A stretch of 63,476 nucleotides of DNA from Alphaproteobacteria bacterium. GTDB taxonomy: Bacteria; Pseudomonadota; Alphaproteobacteria; Micropepsales; Micropepsaceae. Every line of letters begins with the position of its first letter. Positions within the stretch are counted from its first letter, which is position 1. The stretch lies in contig JAATGP010000059.1 of the NCBI GenBank assembly GCA_015654635.1, positions 1 through 63,476 on the forward strand, in the 5' to 3' direction. The position numbers and the translations under genes are program-made. Positions 45,100-54,925 of the stretch are shown here, piece after piece. Below the pieces are notes generated by a model that worked only from the letters and a program-made list of their open reading frames with translations, ran no database searches and had not been told where the DNA came from.

Positions 45100-48000
45100 A
45101 TGCAAGGCCAAAACCATAGCATCGGCACGCTCAATCTTTCCGCCCAGATGGCGGACGAAGATCTGGCGCGCAACTTGCTGGCACGTGTCGAAGCCTTTGC
45201 CCACGATCTGGCGCCGCCGGTATTCCAGCGCGTATTCGACTCTCTGATCGCCGCCGACTGTTATATTCGCTTGGCGCGGCTTGAGCTCGATCTCGGCACG
45301 CTGCCGGTTGCGGGATTTGAGGATGCAGCGCTCGCTGCCCTCGAACAGGCGTTGCGGGAGACCTTACCGAATGCCGTCGCCGCGGCGGCGCCCGGCGGGG
45401 AAAAGACGCATGCAACTCTCACCGAAGCACGGCTCGAGCTTGCGGATTTTCTCTTGGTCCACGGCACTCTTCCCGCCTGGGCCCGCGCCGAATCCTTTTC
45501 GCTTGCAGCCTTGATGCAATATCTCGCCGCCAATGCTCCCTCCGATCTCGTGGCGCTACTGCGGCGGCAAGGTCGCCTTGCGCTGGAGCGGCTTGTGCTG
45601 CGACTGGATGAAGAGGGCCTGCGCCGCTTGTTGGCCTTGCTCGCCCCTGGTGATGCCGTTGCCATCCTCGGCTACCTCGCCGACGTTATCCTTCTGCATC
45701 ATGCCGAGCCGTTGGTGCCGCTGTCCGAAGCGGGCCTCAAACGTCTGGTATGGCTTTTGACCTTTGAATACCTGCTGCACGAGGCCGGGTCGCGCTTCAA
45801 CCGTCGCAGCTTTCTGGCGCGCTTGATTGCGGGTATCGCCGAGAGCGAAGGGCTGGAGTACAGCGCGCTCTTGCTCCTGCTGCGCTGGGGCCTGGAGCGC
45901 ACCGAAAATCGCCTTCCCCTCGGCTCATCCTTGCCAGCGGTGCTGAAGGAGTTGTTGGCCGAAGACGAGGCCGCATCCATGCCGGGCGACAGTCCCCCCG
46001 TCGCGCCGGATACCTCTTCCGCCTGGCTCGCCCGCTTCGAAAATGCGCTGCGGCAAGGCGCTGTCGCACCGCTGGCCGCTGTGATGGCGGAATGCTCTGC
46101 CGAAGAACTGCCGCTTCTGGCCGAATTGGCGCGCCGCTTGGTCCGTGAGCCATCGACACTGCATCGCTTGGTCAGCGTGCTCGACGCGCAGACGCTGCAC
46201 GCCTTGCTGGCCGTACTCGACAGCGAACATGCCGCACTGGTAACAAGCTATCTGGACACGCTCGAGCAATCCCATCACAGCCAACCATTGGTACCGCTCG
46301 GTGAATCGCGTTTCACGCAGCTGATCTGGTCTTTGGCGCTAGGCTATGTCGTGCGCGAGCCGGGCAGCATGTTCAATCGCCGCAGCCTGCTGCGCAGCCT
46401 GATCGAAGGCATCGCCGCTCATGAGAGCATCGAGGAAACCGACCTCATGGCCGTGCTGTTGCGGGGACTGAACGCGCTCGGCCGCCGCCGCGTCCCCACC
46501 GGCTCGCTGCTCACGGTGCTGGAAGAGCTGCTCGCGGAACCACCGCGGGTGCCGCGCTGGGCGAACCCCTTGCTCTTGGCTGAATCCTATTTGCGTAGCG
46601 GCCACCCCAGCGACGCGGGCCCGGGGCTTGTGCTTCTGCTCAAAAGCGATCCCGCGGGATTGGCGGCCATGCTGCGAACGCTCGTGGAGGCCGACACGTG
46701 GCCGCTGCAGCGCGAGCGGCTGCTGCTATGGTTGTTGCCGGAGGAAGTGGCCGAACTCCTTACCCGGGAACAAGACGATACCGTGCAGCCCTGGGGCGAG
46801 ACGCTGACGGATAATACCAGCGCCAATCTGGAGGAGGCGTGGCAGCAGATTTTGGCTCGATTGCTGGGCGAACAAACGCCCCGGCAAAATTCCTCCCCTC
46901 CGCGGCGTTTCGACAACCACGTCCTGCTGCGCCATTGGCTTGACCATGGAACATTGCCCTGGTGGGCGCCGCAAGGCACCTCGGCCGCGGCACTGATCAG
47001 CGGTTTGCCGGACTGGCCTTTGGCTGACTTGCATATGATCTTTCTGACAGAAGAACACGCGCGGAGCTTTGCCCGGCTGTGGCGTGCCGTCGATGCGCTC
47101 GGCCGCGAAACCGGCCGCACAGTGCTGAAACGTCTGGCGCCTTCTCCCCTCACATCCGTTTTGGTCCAGCAGCAACACACAAACCTCACCGCCACACTCA
47201 TCCGCGCCGCAGCGGCGACTCTGACCGGAGAGGATCCGGGTGACATCGCCAGACCCGCACCACCGTCCGAGTTGCCGCCTCCACCACCGCAGGCGCCCGT
47301 CAACCGCGCGCTGCTGCTGGCTTGGATGGCGGGTTCCATCGCCGCCAGGCCGCAGCAAAGCGAGCAGCTGGCACGGCTTTGGGCAGAGCTCGCGGATGCC
47401 GGCGACGAAGAACTGCGCATAGTGGTCCTGGCAGGGATAGGCGATGCCGCCTTGCGGGCGCATTGGCTCACCATCCTGCCCGACGAAATTCTGGCGCGGG
47501 TGTTGACGATTGTAGCGCCGCGTCAGGCGCAGTTTCTTCTGGAGGCGGCAACCACGTTGAGCGCCGCTTGGCGTCTCTCCGGCCATCGCGTCAACAACCC
47601 GCGCCTGCCTTGGGACTTGCTGTTTGATAGTTTGGCGGCGCACCCGGTGGCCGCTTACACCACGCGCTCCCTGACGGAGGATCTCATCCAACGCATGACG
47701 GCGCGAGATCCGGCCAGCGGCACACGCTTCCTGACGCAGACTCGCATCCTCGCAGAGGACGCCGGCGCCAAAGGCTTGCTGGCCATAATCGGCAGCCTAG
47801 CTGCGAGCAGCCGTGCAACGCCTCCAAAGGCCAAACCCGAGCCACCACGTCAAACGCATTTCGATGATCGGGAAAACATCGGCAATCTTCTTTACATCGG
47901 CAATGCCGGTCTGGTGCTGTTCAATCCCTTTTTGCCGCGCTTCTTTGACGAGCTCGGTGTGCTGCAAGAGGATGCAGAGGGCAAACCGCGGATCATCGGA

Positions 48001-48396
48001 AGCGAGAATCTGTCGCGCGCCGTGCATCTGCTGCAACACTTGGTGGATGAGCGCTGCGACCGGCCCGAACATGAGCTGGTGCTGAACAAGCTTCTCTGCG
48101 GTGCCGCGCCATCTGTTCCCATCACCGCCTCGATTCTGCCGAGCGAAGAGGAGCTGGCGCTGTGTGCCAAAGTGACGGCTGGCGTGCTGGCCAATTGGGC
48201 GAGCATTCGCAATACCTCGCCCGCCGGTTTGCGCGAGACCTTTCTACAGCGTGAAGGCCGGCTCAGCCACGGTGACAATGGCTGGGCGCTTTGCGTGCAG
48301 CGCAAGACCGTCGATGTGCTGGTCGATCAGATCCCGTGGAGCTTCGCCGTCATCTATCAGCGCTGGATGACGGAAGCTTTGCACGTAACCTGGTGA
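45100..48396 (+). CDS. eCIS tape measure protein (Pvc14-like)
   Basis: A 1098-residue, Leu/Ala-rich helical protein that should set tube length and occupy the tube lumen. Diagnostic segments: CYIRLARLELDLGTLP near the start, two HGTLPxWA motifs (HGTLPAWA, HGTLPWWA), and the C-terminal LLYIGNAGLVLFNPFLPRFF, RAVHLLQHLVDE and PEHELVLNKLLCG, all typical of contractile-injection tape measures. It contains an 85-residue internal duplication. It starts 15 nt after the unknown cargo candidate and precedes the ATPase. Confidence 0.9.
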   Translation: MQGQNHSIGTLNLSAQMADEDLARNLLARVEAFAHDLAPPVFQRVFDSLIAADCYIRLARLELDLGTLPVAGFEDAALAALEQALRETLPNAVAAAAPGGEKTHATLTEARLELADFLLVHGTLPAWARAESFSLAALMQYLAANAPSDLVALLRRQGRLALERLVLRLDEEGLRRLLALLAPGDAVAILGYLADVILLHHAEPLVPLSEAGLKRLVWLLTFEYLLHEAGSRFNRRSFLARLIAGIAESEGLEYSALLLLLRWGLERTENRLPLGSSLPAVLKELLAEDEAASMPGDSPPVAPDTSSAWLARFENALRQGAVAPLAAVMAECSAEELPLLAELARRLVREPSTLHRLVSVLDAQTLHALLAVLDSEHAALVTSYLDTLEQSHHSQPLVPLGESRFTQLIWSLALGYVVREPGSMFNRRSLLRSLIEGIAAHESIEETDLMAVLLRGLNALGRRRVPTGSLLTVLEELLAEPPRVPRWANPLLLAESYLRSGHPSDAGPGLVLLLKSDPAGLAAMLRTLVEADTWPLQRERLLLWLLPEEVAELLTREQDDTVQPWGETLTDNTSANLEEAWQQILARLLGEQTPRQNSSPPRRFDNHVLLRHWLDHGTLPWWAPQGTSAAALISGLPDWPLADLHMIFLTEEHARSFARLWRAVDALGRETGRTVLKRLAPSPLTSVLVQQQHTNLTATLIRAAAATLTGEDPGDIARPAPPSELPPPPPQAPVNRALLLAWMAGSIAARPQQSEQLARLWAELADAGDEELRIVVLAGIGDAALRAHWLTILPDEILARVLTIVAPRQAQFLLEAATTLSAAWRLSGHRVNNPRLPWDLLFDSLAAHPVAAYTTRSLTEDLIQRMTARDPASGTRFLTQTRILAEDAGAKGLLAIIGSLAASSRATPPKAKPEPPRQTHFDDRENIGNLLYIGNAGLVLFNPFLPRFFDELGVLQEDAEGKPRIIGSENLSRAVHLLQHLVDERCDRPEHELVLNKLLCGAAPSVPITASILPSEEELALCAKVTAGVLANWASIRNTSPAGLRETFLQREGRLSHGDNGWALCVQRKTVDVLVDQIPWSFAVIYQRWMTEALHVTW
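45709..45963 (+). repeat. Internal repeat copy 1 of the tape measure gene
   Basis: Codes residues 204-288. Ungapped comparison with copy 2 (46285-46539) gives 40 identical residues of 85, sharing PLVPL, FNRRS, GIA and ELLAE. The copies are 192 residues apart. Confidence 0.85.
46285..46539 (+). repeat. Internal repeat copy 2 of the tape measure gene
   Basis: Codes residues 396-480 and aligns without gaps to copy 1. Divergence to about 47 percent identity implies an old duplication within the gene. Confidence 0.85.
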
Positions 48397-48404
48397 GAAC
48401 GTTT

Positions 48405-49739
48405 ATGATCGCAGCCAATTCCAAAGCCATCGAAAACGAGATTGCCTGGTTCCAACATGTGCTCGAACATCGCTTCGCCCAACATGGTGCGCAGGCCGTG
48501 GCCCGCGCCGAGCACTTGCCTCCCCCCCCGCCCCTGGACCCCGAGACCGCCTATGGCAGCGCGCTTGCGCAATTCGATCCACACGAGCGGCTGGTGCTGA
48601 TCCTCGCCTTGATACCGCAACTGGCGCCCGAAATGCTCGACCCCTTTCTCTTGCAAAACCAAGCGATCGGCCGGCGCTTCTCCGAGTTCGGTGGCTATGT
48701 CGGCCAAACCCATGCGGGTTTTCTACCGACCATCGAAACGGCGCTTTTCCTGCTCGCAGGCAGCGATCACAGCCAAAGACTTGCCTTGCGCCGCTTGTTT
48801 GCGCCGGGGCACAAATTCCAAACCCATGGCATTTTGCTGCTTGACCATCGCCACAGCGACGAGCCGGTCGCCTCTTCCTTGCTACGCCTGTCACCGGAAT
48901 ATCTTGAGCGCCTGCTCGGCGGCGGTGAATATCTACCGCAGCCAGGTCCGGATTTTCCCGCTCAGCGCATCACCACTGCGCTGGAATGGGAGGATTTGGT
49001 GCTAGACGGGGAGACGCGCGAACAGATCCAAATGATCCAGCGTTGGATTCGCCATTCGCGCACCTTGCTCGAAACATGGAATCTCGCCAAGCGTCTAAAA
49101 CCGGGCTATCGCAGCCTCTTTTATGGCCCGCCCGGCACTGGAAAAACACTTACCGCCTGCCTCTTGGGCAAAAGCGCGGGCCTGCCCGTCTATCGCGTCG
49201 ACCTCTCGCGGGTGGTGTCGAAATGGATCGGCGAAACCGAAAAGAATCTCGCCAGCCTGTTTGATCAAGCTCAGCATCGCAATTGGATTTTGTTCTTCGA
49301 CGAGGCCGAAGCGCTGTTCGGCAAACGGACTGAATCGCATTCCGCCAACGACCGCGCTGCCAATCAGCAGATCGCCTATCTGTTGCAGCGGCTCGAGGAT
49401 TTTCCCGGCGTGGTGATCTTGGCGACCAACCAGCGCTCCCATATGGACGAGGCCTTCACGCGGCGGTTTCAATCCGCGATCCTGTTTGCCATGCCCGACG
49501 CCGCCGCGCGCGAACAGCTATGGTCGGCCAGTATTCAGAATGAGTACTTCCGCGCCGCAGCCGATATCGATCTTGCCAGCATCGCCCGGGAATACGAATT
49601 GGCGGGCGGCAGCATTGTCAATGTGCTGCGCTTTGCCTGTCTCTTGGCGGTGGAGCGCCAGCCGCCCGCCATTACCCGCAACGATCTGCTGCAAGGAATC
49701 CGCCAGGAACTGCACAAGGAGGGCCGCTTCCTGCGCTAG
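48405..49739 (+). CDS. eCIS AAA+ ATPase (Pvc15-like)
   Basis: A 444-residue AAA+ ATPase. The N-terminal about 200 residues are specific to the eCIS family (VLILALIPQLAPEMLDPF), followed by the ATPase core: Walker A GPPGTGKT (residues 241-248), SKWIGETEKNL, Walker B ILFFDEAEALFG (Asp299, Glu300), and sensor region VVILATNQRSHMDEAFTRRF with an arginine finger. Its relatives are needed for eCIS assembly or effector loading. The ATG at 48405 follows the tape-measure stop by eight bases. Last gene of the cluster. Confidence 0.93.
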   Translation: MIAANSKAIENEIAWFQHVLEHRFAQHGAQAVARAEHLPPPPPLDPETAYGSALAQFDPHERLVLILALIPQLAPEMLDPFLLQNQAIGRRFSEFGGYVGQTHAGFLPTIETALFLLAGSDHSQRLALRRLFAPGHKFQTHGILLLDHRHSDEPVASSLLRLSPEYLERLLGGGEYLPQPGPDFPAQRITTALEWEDLVLDGETREQIQMIQRWIRHSRTLLETWNLAKRLKPGYRSLFYGPPGTGKTLTACLLGKSAGLPVYRVDLSRVVSKWIGETEKNLASLFDQAQHRNWILFFDEAEALFGKRTESHSANDRAANQQIAYLLQRLEDFPGVVILATNQRSHMDEAFTRRFQSAILFAMPDAAAREQLWSASIQNEYFRAAADIDLASIAREYELAGGSIVNVLRFACLLAVERQPPAITRNDLLQGIRQELHKEGRFLR

Positions 49740-49746
49740 ATCCGTC

Positions 49747-49762
49747 GCGGCGCCGAAGCCGC
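49747..49762 (+). terminator. Weak hairpin at the end of the eCIS cluster
   Basis: GCGGC (49747-49751) pairs with GCCGC (49758-49762) followed by ATTCTT. It sits in the 43-nt gap where the eCIS transcript meets the convergent xylanase gene. The stem is short and the T-tract poor. Confidence 0.25.
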
Positions 49763-49782
49763 ATTCTTCCTGAAATAAGGCA

Positions 49783-50865
49783 CTATCGCGAAGGCGCCAT
49801 GCCCAAGGCCCTGGCAATGGCGCCATACATCGGCTTGCGCTCCAGATCGCTATTGAGCGGCAGCTTGCGTGGGCTGTATCCGGTCAGCGCCGCCGTCAAG
49901 CCTTCCGGCTTATGTAGATAGCGGTCGGTGAGCCCCCAGCTTAGCACCGCTTCGCAAGCGCTATTGTCGAGCACCACATCGAGGAAGCGTGCCGTGGCAT
50001 CCCCCACCGCCGCGTCACGCACGCGCACATCAAGCGGAGCTTTGCTGTCATCGACATCAAGCTCGGTGATAAGAATTTTCAGCCCCATCGCCTTCACCTC
50101 ATCCAGGAACAGACGCAGCTTTTTTTGATCGACGGGCGGGCCAAAAGCATTAAGGTGTCCCTGCAGGCCCAGAGCCTCAATCGGCACGCCCCGCGCGCGC
50201 GCATCTTCGAGGAATTTCAGGGTCACGGCACGGAAACGGTCATTCCACGCTTCGCCGCCCTCGCAGCCCCAATCGTTATAGACCAGCAGAGCCCCGGGAT
50301 CGGCGGCTTTGGCGGTGTGATAGGCCAGATCGATGTAGGACGGCCCGAAACGCTTCAGCCAAATCGAGTTGCGCAAACCATCGGGTCGCCCGTCTGGTGG
50401 CCAGAGCGCTTCGTTGACGACATCCCAGGAATGAAAGCGGCCCTTATAGCGCGCCATCATCTTGGTGATGAAGAAGGTCATGATCTCGTCGTCGGGGGCG
50501 CTAAAGACTTTCTCATCCAGCCAAGGCGGATTGGCGGCATACCAGACACAGGTATGCCCGCGCATTTTGATGCCGTGCGCAGCGGCAAAATTGGCCAGCA
50601 TATCGGCGCCGGAAAAATCAAACTGGCCCGGCTTGGGCTCCACGATCAGTCGCTTAAGCTCATATTCGGGCACAAGAATATTGACCTCGCGCGCCAGCGT
50701 GGCGGCGAAACCGGCATCGTTCAGTTGATAAGAACCGGCAGCGGTCCCGTAGAACCGTCCATGCGTGGAGGCTATCCCTCTGAGCCCCGGCTCGGCGCCG
50801 CGCGCGGAAGCGGTCAGCATTCCTGCCGCCGCCGCACCCAGCACCGTCCGCCGGTTAAGGCACAC
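49783..50865 (-). CDS. Secreted GH10 endo-1,4-beta-xylanase
   Basis: A 360-residue glycoside hydrolase family 10 enzyme cutting internal beta-1,4-xylosidic bonds. A twin-arginine-like leader (NRRTVLGAAAAG, cleavage near ARGA-EP) precedes the barrel. The acid/base Glu152 is in WDVVNEA and the nucleophile Glu268 in ILITELDVDD; HTCVWYAANPPW is the subsite region (usually HTLVWH, here Tyr at the His position). It starts at a GTG whose GAGGCGGC ribosome site lies in the end of the cyclophilin gene, so it is transcribed with gyrA-coaD-cyclophilin. Confidence 0.92.
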   Translation of the reverse strand: MCLNRRTVLGAAAAGMLTASARGAEPGLRGIASTHGRFYGTAAGSYQLNDAGFAATLAREVNILVPEYELKRLIVEPKPGQFDFSGADMLANFAAAHGIKMRGHTCVWYAANPPWLDEKVFSAPDDEIMTFFITKMMARYKGRFHSWDVVNEALWPPDGRPDGLRNSIWLKRFGPSYIDLAYHTAKAADPGALLVYNDWGCEGGEAWNDRFRAVTLKFLEDARARGVPIEALGLQGHLNAFGPPVDQKKLRLFLDEVKAMGLKILITELDVDDSKAPLDVRVRDAAVGDATARFLDVVLDNSACEAVLSWGLTDRYLHKPEGLTAALTGYSPRKLPLNSDLERKPMYGAIARALGMAPSR

Positions 50866-50870
50866 GGTTT

Positions 50871-51344
50871 TTATGCCGCCTCGATATACAGCTTTACGAT
50901 CTTATCAGGCTCGCCCGAGATGGCGCCGTTGTTGTGCTCGCCGCCCTTCTTGATGGCGTCGATATGCTCCATGCCTTCGACGATCTTGCCCCACACCGTG
51001 TACTGACGGTCGAGCCACGGCGCGTCTTCAAAGCAGATGAAGAACTGGCTGTTGGCGCTGTTGGGATTGGAGGTGCGGGCCATCGACACCGTCCCGCGCG
51101 TATGCTTTTCGCTCGAAAACTCTGCCTTCAGATCCGGCAGTTTGGAGCCACCCGAGCCGGTGCCGGTGGGGTCGCCTGTCTGGGCCATGAAGCCGGGGAT
51201 GACGCGATGGAAGACGATACCATCGTAGAAGCCGCTGCCCGCCAATTCTTTGATCCGTGCCACATGATTGGGGGCAAGATCGGGGCGAAGTTCGATCACC
51301 ACCGGTCCTGTCTTCAATTCCATAACCAAGCGTTCTTGACTCAT
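50871..51344 (-). CDS. Peptidyl-prolyl cis-trans isomerase, cyclophilin type
   Basis: A 157-residue single-domain cyclophilin without a signal peptide, so cytoplasmic, catalysing proline isomerisation in folding. Seen: GIVFHRVIPGFMAQTGDPTG, FSSEKHTRGTVSMART, NSANSQFFIC and LDRQYTVWGKIVEGM, with the catalytic Arg and Phe-Met-Gln set present. ATGA overlap with coaD. This gene order after gyrA and coaD is common in alphaproteobacteria. Confidence 0.94.
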   Translation of the reverse strand: MSQERLVMELKTGPVVIELRPDLAPNHVARIKELAGSGFYDGIVFHRVIPGFMAQTGDPTGTGSGGSKLPDLKAEFSSEKHTRGTVSMARTSNPNSANSQFFICFEDAPWLDRQYTVWGKIVEGMEHIDAIKKGGEHNNGAISGEPDKIVKLYIEAA

Positions 51345-51868
51345 TTCGTGGCTCCCAAGTGTTTGGCGCGTTCTCGCAGGATATGGGCAACATGCGGGCT
51401 TGTGAATGGCGTCACATCCCCGCCCAGAAGGGCAATCTCTTTCACCAGCCGCGAAGCAATCGCTTGATGATGCGGATCGGCCATCAGAAACACCGTTTCG
51501 ATATCGCTCCGGAGACGTTGGTTCATGCCCACCATCTGGAATTCGTATTCGAAATCGGAGACCGCGCGCAAGCCGCGCATGATCACTTTGGCCCCCACTT
51601 GCTGGGCAAATTCGATCAAAAGCCCCTTGAAGCTCTTGACCTCAATGCTGGCGTGGCCATTTCCCGCCAGCGGCGCGACATCATGGCGGATCATCGCCAC
51701 GCGCTCTTCCAGTGTGAACAGCGGCGTTTTCGATGAATTGGTCGCCACCCCGATGACGAGATGATCGACCAGTTTCACCGCCCGCGAGATGATATCGAAA
51801 TGACCCAATGTCAGAGGATCGAAGGTCCCCGGATAAAGCGCGACGCGATGTTCCGGCGTCTTCGTCAT
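51341..51868 (-). CDS. coaD: Phosphopantetheine adenylyltransferase
   Basis: A 175-residue CoaD, transferring AMP to 4'-phosphopantetheine in the penultimate step of CoA synthesis. Seen: the nucleotidyltransferase start [15 protein letters not shown] with Tx[23 protein letters not shown], and ETVFLMAD. Normal length. ATGA overlaps on both sides tie it to gyrA and the cyclophilin gene. Confidence 0.95.
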   Translation of the reverse strand: MTKTPEHRVALYPGTFDPLTLGHFDIISRAVKLVDHLVIGVATNSSKTPLFTLEERVAMIRHDVAPLAGNGHASIEVKSFKGLLIEFAQQVGAKVIMRGLRAVSDFEYEFQMVGMNQRLRSDIETVFLMADPHHQAIASRLVKEIALLGGDVTPFTSPHVAHILRERAKHLGATK

Positions 51869-54591
51869 GCGGGCTCTTCCGTTCCGTCCGAAACTATGCG
51901 CTCGACCGACACTACCCTCTCATCGCCATCCATGCGGAACACCGTAACGCCTTGCGCCGAGCGGCCCTGGAAACTGATGTGGCGGACGGGTACGCGAATG
52001 GTCTGGCCCGTGTTGGAGATCAGCATCAGATCATCGCCATCGTCCACCGGGAAGGCAGCGATAATGGCGCTGTTCTTCTTGCCCATACCCATGGCGACAA
52101 TGCCAGAGCCGCCGCGCCCGGTGACGCGATATTCAAACGACGAGCTGCGCTTGCCGAAGCCGTTTTCGGACATAGTGAGCACGAATTGCTCGCTGGCACC
52201 GAGTTCGGCATAGCGTTCGGACGTCAGCGTGGCTTCTTCACCACCGTTCTCTTCGACCTCTTCCACTACCTCTTCCGCCGCCTCGTCCTCACCCAGCACG
52301 GCTTTGCGCGCGGCACTGGATTGCTTGAGATAGGCTCGGGCTTCCGGCGACGTCGCATCGGAATGATGCAACAGCGTCAGGCTCACCACTTCGTCGCCGG
52401 GCGCAAGCTTGAGACCGCGCACGCCGGTGGATTCGCGGCCCTTGAAGACGCGCACATCGGAAAGCGGAAAGCGAATACATTTGCCCAACTTCGTTGTCAG
52501 CAGCACATCGTCGCGATTGGTACAGACCTGCACGCCGACAATGCCGTCCCCCTCATCCAGCTTCATGGCGATTTTGCCGGATTTGTTGATCGAAACGAAA
52601 TCGGATAGCTCGTTGCGCCGCACATTGCCGCTCTTGGTGGCGAAGACGACGTTGAGCTTTTCCCATTGGGCTTCTTCTTCGGGCAGCGGCAGAATGGTGG
52701 CGATGCGCTCGTCTTTGCTGAGCGGCAGCAAATTGACCATCGCCTTGCCGCGACCCTGGATGCGCGCCTCGGGCAGCCGCCAGACCTTTAATTTATAAGC
52801 CATGCCGGTGGAGGAAAAGAACACCAATGGGCAATGGGTGGAGGCAACGAACAGCGAGGTGACGAAATCCTCTTCCTTGGTCGCCATACCGGCTCTGCCT
52901 TTGCCGCCACGGCCTTGCACGCGATATTCGGCAATCGGGGTGCGCTTGATGTAGCCGCCATGGGTGACGGTGATGGCGACATCCTCGCGCTCGATCAGCG
53001 CCTCATCTTCAATTTCGACATCGGCATCGATAAGCTCGGTCAGCCGCGGTGTGGCGTATTCGGCCCGCACTGCGATCAGCTCATCCTTGATAATGGTGAG
53101 CACACGCGGGCGCGAGCGTAGGATGTCGAGATAATCGGCAATCGCCAGACTCAGCTTTTGTACCTCGTCGCCGATTTCATCGCGGCCCAGGGCGGTCAAG
53201 CGTTGCAAACGCAAATCCAAAATGGCGCGGGCTTGCTCTTCCGACAGGCGGATGGTGCCATCGTCGTTCAGATTATGGCGCGGGTCGGCGATCAGCAGGA
53301 TCAGCGGCGCCATATCCTTGGCGGGCCAATCGCGCGCCATCAAACGCTCGCGCGCCGTGGCGGCATCGGGCGATGTGCGGATCAGCGCGATCACCTCGTC
53401 GATATTGGCGACGGCCACGGCGAGACCAGCCAAAATATGGGCGCGGTCGCGGGCCTTGTTGAGTTCAAAGCGCGTGCGGCGCGTCACCACCTCTTCGCGA
53501 AAGGCGGTGAAGGCACCAATCAGGCTCTTCAGATTGAGCAGCACCGGGCGGCCATCGGTCAGCGCCAGCATATTGACACCGAAGCTCGTCTGCAGATCGC
53601 TGAAGCGATAGAGCTGGTTCAACACCACCTCCGACGAAGCATCGCGCTTAAGCTCTATCACCACGCGCATGCCGTGGCGGTCGCTCTCGTCGCGGATGTC
53701 GGAAATACCTTCGACCCGCTTGTCGCGCACCAGCTCCGCCATGCGCTCCTGCATGCGCGCCTTGTTCACCTGATAGGGAATTTCGTGAACGATGATGGCT
53801 TCGCGGTCTTTGCGGATCTCTTCCACCGTGCATTTGGCCCGCATCAAAATCGAGCCGCGGCCACGCGCCAAAGCCGCCTTGGCCGCCAATTTGCCAATAA
53901 TGAGACCGCCGGTGGGAAAATCCGGCCCCGGCACGATGTCGGTCAGGGCTTCCATGCTGATGGAAGGATCGTCGATATAGGCTAGGCACGCATCGATCAC
54001 TTCGCCGAGATTGTGCGGCGGCACATTGGTCGCCATGCCCACGGCAATGCCCGAAGCACCGTTAACCAGCAAATTGGGAAAGCGCGCCGGCAGCACCACG
54101 GGTTCGCGTTCGGAGCCGTCGTAATTGTCGCGAAACTCGACCGTATCCTTGTCGATATCTTCGGTCAGGTCGTGGGCGATTTTGTGCCGCCGCGCTTCGG
54201 TATAACGCATCGCGGCTGGCGGATCGCCGTCAACACTGCCGAAATTGCCCTGGCCATCGACCAACGGCACGCGCATGGAAAAATCCTGCGCCATACGCAC
54301 CAAGGCGTCATAGATCGATTGGTCGCCATGGGGATGGTATTTGCCCATCACATCGCCCACGATCAGGGCGCATTTGCGATAAGGCTTGTTCCAGTCGCGG
54401 CCGTTCTCATGCATGGAGAACAAAATGCGCCGATGCACAGGTTTCAGGCCGTCGCGCGCGTCGGGAAGGGCGCGGCTGACGATCACGCTCATCGCATAGT
54501 CGAGATAGGAGCGTTTCAGCTCCTCTTCGATTGCGGTGGGGTTCACGCTCGATCCCGAGGAGGGGGGCGTGGGGACAGGCGTATCGCTCAA
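51865..54591 (-). CDS. gyrA: DNA gyrase subunit A
   Basis: A 908-residue gyrase A subunit, the DNA-cleaving half of the type II topoisomerase that introduces negative supercoils. The catalytic tyrosine is Tyr130 ([12 protein letters not shown]). The quinolone-resistance region reads [15 protein letters not shown], so the position equivalent to E. coli Ser83 is Gln91. C-terminal GyrA-box blades are present ([10 protein letters not shown] resembles the first), with an acidic Glu-rich insertion ([19 protein letters not shown]) between blades. The start is TTG at 54591 with AGAAGGA upstream; no ATG precedes homology. Heads the gyrA-coaD-cyclophilin-xylanase operon. Confidence 0.97.
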   Translation of the reverse strand: MSDTPVPTPPSSGSSVNPTAIEEELKRSYLDYAMSVIVSRALPDARDGLKPVHRRILFSMHENGRDWNKPYRKCALIVGDVMGKYHPHGDQSIYDALVRMAQDFSMRVPLVDGQGNFGSVDGDPPAAMRYTEARRHKIAHDLTEDIDKDTVEFRDNYDGSEREPVVLPARFPNLLVNGASGIAVGMATNVPPHNLGEVIDACLAYIDDPSISMEALTDIVPGPDFPTGGLIIGKLAAKAALARGRGSILMRAKCTVEEIRKDREAIIVHEIPYQVNKARMQERMAELVRDKRVEGISDIRDESDRHGMRVVIELKRDASSEVVLNQLYRFSDLQTSFGVNMLALTDGRPVLLNLKSLIGAFTAFREEVVTRRTRFELNKARDRAHILAGLAVAVANIDEVIALIRTSPDAATARERLMARDWPAKDMAPLILLIADPRHNLNDDGTIRLSEEQARAILDLRLQRLTALGRDEIGDEVQKLSLAIADYLDILRSRPRVLTIIKDELIAVRAEYATPRLTELIDADVEIEDEALIEREDVAITVTHGGYIKRTPIAEYRVQGRGGKGRAGMATKEEDFVTSLFVASTHCPLVFFSSTGMAYKLKVWRLPEARIQGRGKAMVNLLPLSKDERIATILPLPEEEAQWEKLNVVFATKSGNVRRNELSDFVSINKSGKIAMKLDEGDGIVGVQVCTNRDDVLLTTKLGKCIRFPLSDVRVFKGRESTGVRGLKLAPGDEVVSLTLLHHSDATSPEARAYLKQSSAARKAVLGEDEAAEEVVEEVEENGGEEATLTSERYAELGASEQFVLTMSENGFGKRSSSFEYRVTGRGGSGIVAMGMGKKNSAIIAAFPVDDGDDLMLISNTGQTIRVPVRHISFQGRSAQGVTVFRMDGDERVVSVERIVSDGTEEPA

Positions 54592-54925
54592 AGCAGGGTC
54601 CTTCTGACGCGCAAAATCAGGTCAAACTTCCGGTCAGCCAGACGTCTTTGCCGCGGTGTTTGCCGCCGGATCTGGTGGGACCGGAACGATTGTCCGGCGG
54701 TCGCCAAATCGGCCCGATTTTGTAGCATTTATGGCAGCGATTCTGCCAGCAAAAGATGGCCCCGCAAACCGCTGCAAACGGCGCCCGCAGAAACGCTTTG
54801 TGGAGCAAATTTCGCGTTCCGCGCGATGGAGCGATGGCGCTCTCCCATATTTCACAGGACGCCCGTTCCCAGCCCTCGGGGGATGTGGTTAGCTGACAAG
54901 GGGCTTGAACAGGAACGGAGCGTGC
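54592..54925. other. Divergent intergenic region between gyrA and the bactofilin pair
   Basis: About 334 nt holding promoters for gyrA (minus) and the bactofilins (plus). The clearest structure is the inverted repeat TGGCAG-CGATT-CTGCCA at 54732-54748. CCGGA/TCCGG arms around 54690-54715 form a weaker dyad. No gene is credible; frames here are short. AGGAACGGAG (54911-54920) is the ribosome site of the first bactofilin. Confidence 0.5.

Noticed and set aside
27264..49739. Cluster as a prophage or type VI secretion system
   Set aside because: There are no capsid, terminase, integrase or lysis genes, and no TssJLM membrane complex, ClpV or Hcp/TssBC pair; the DUF4255, DUF4157, tape-measure and AAA+ genes are eCIS hallmarks.
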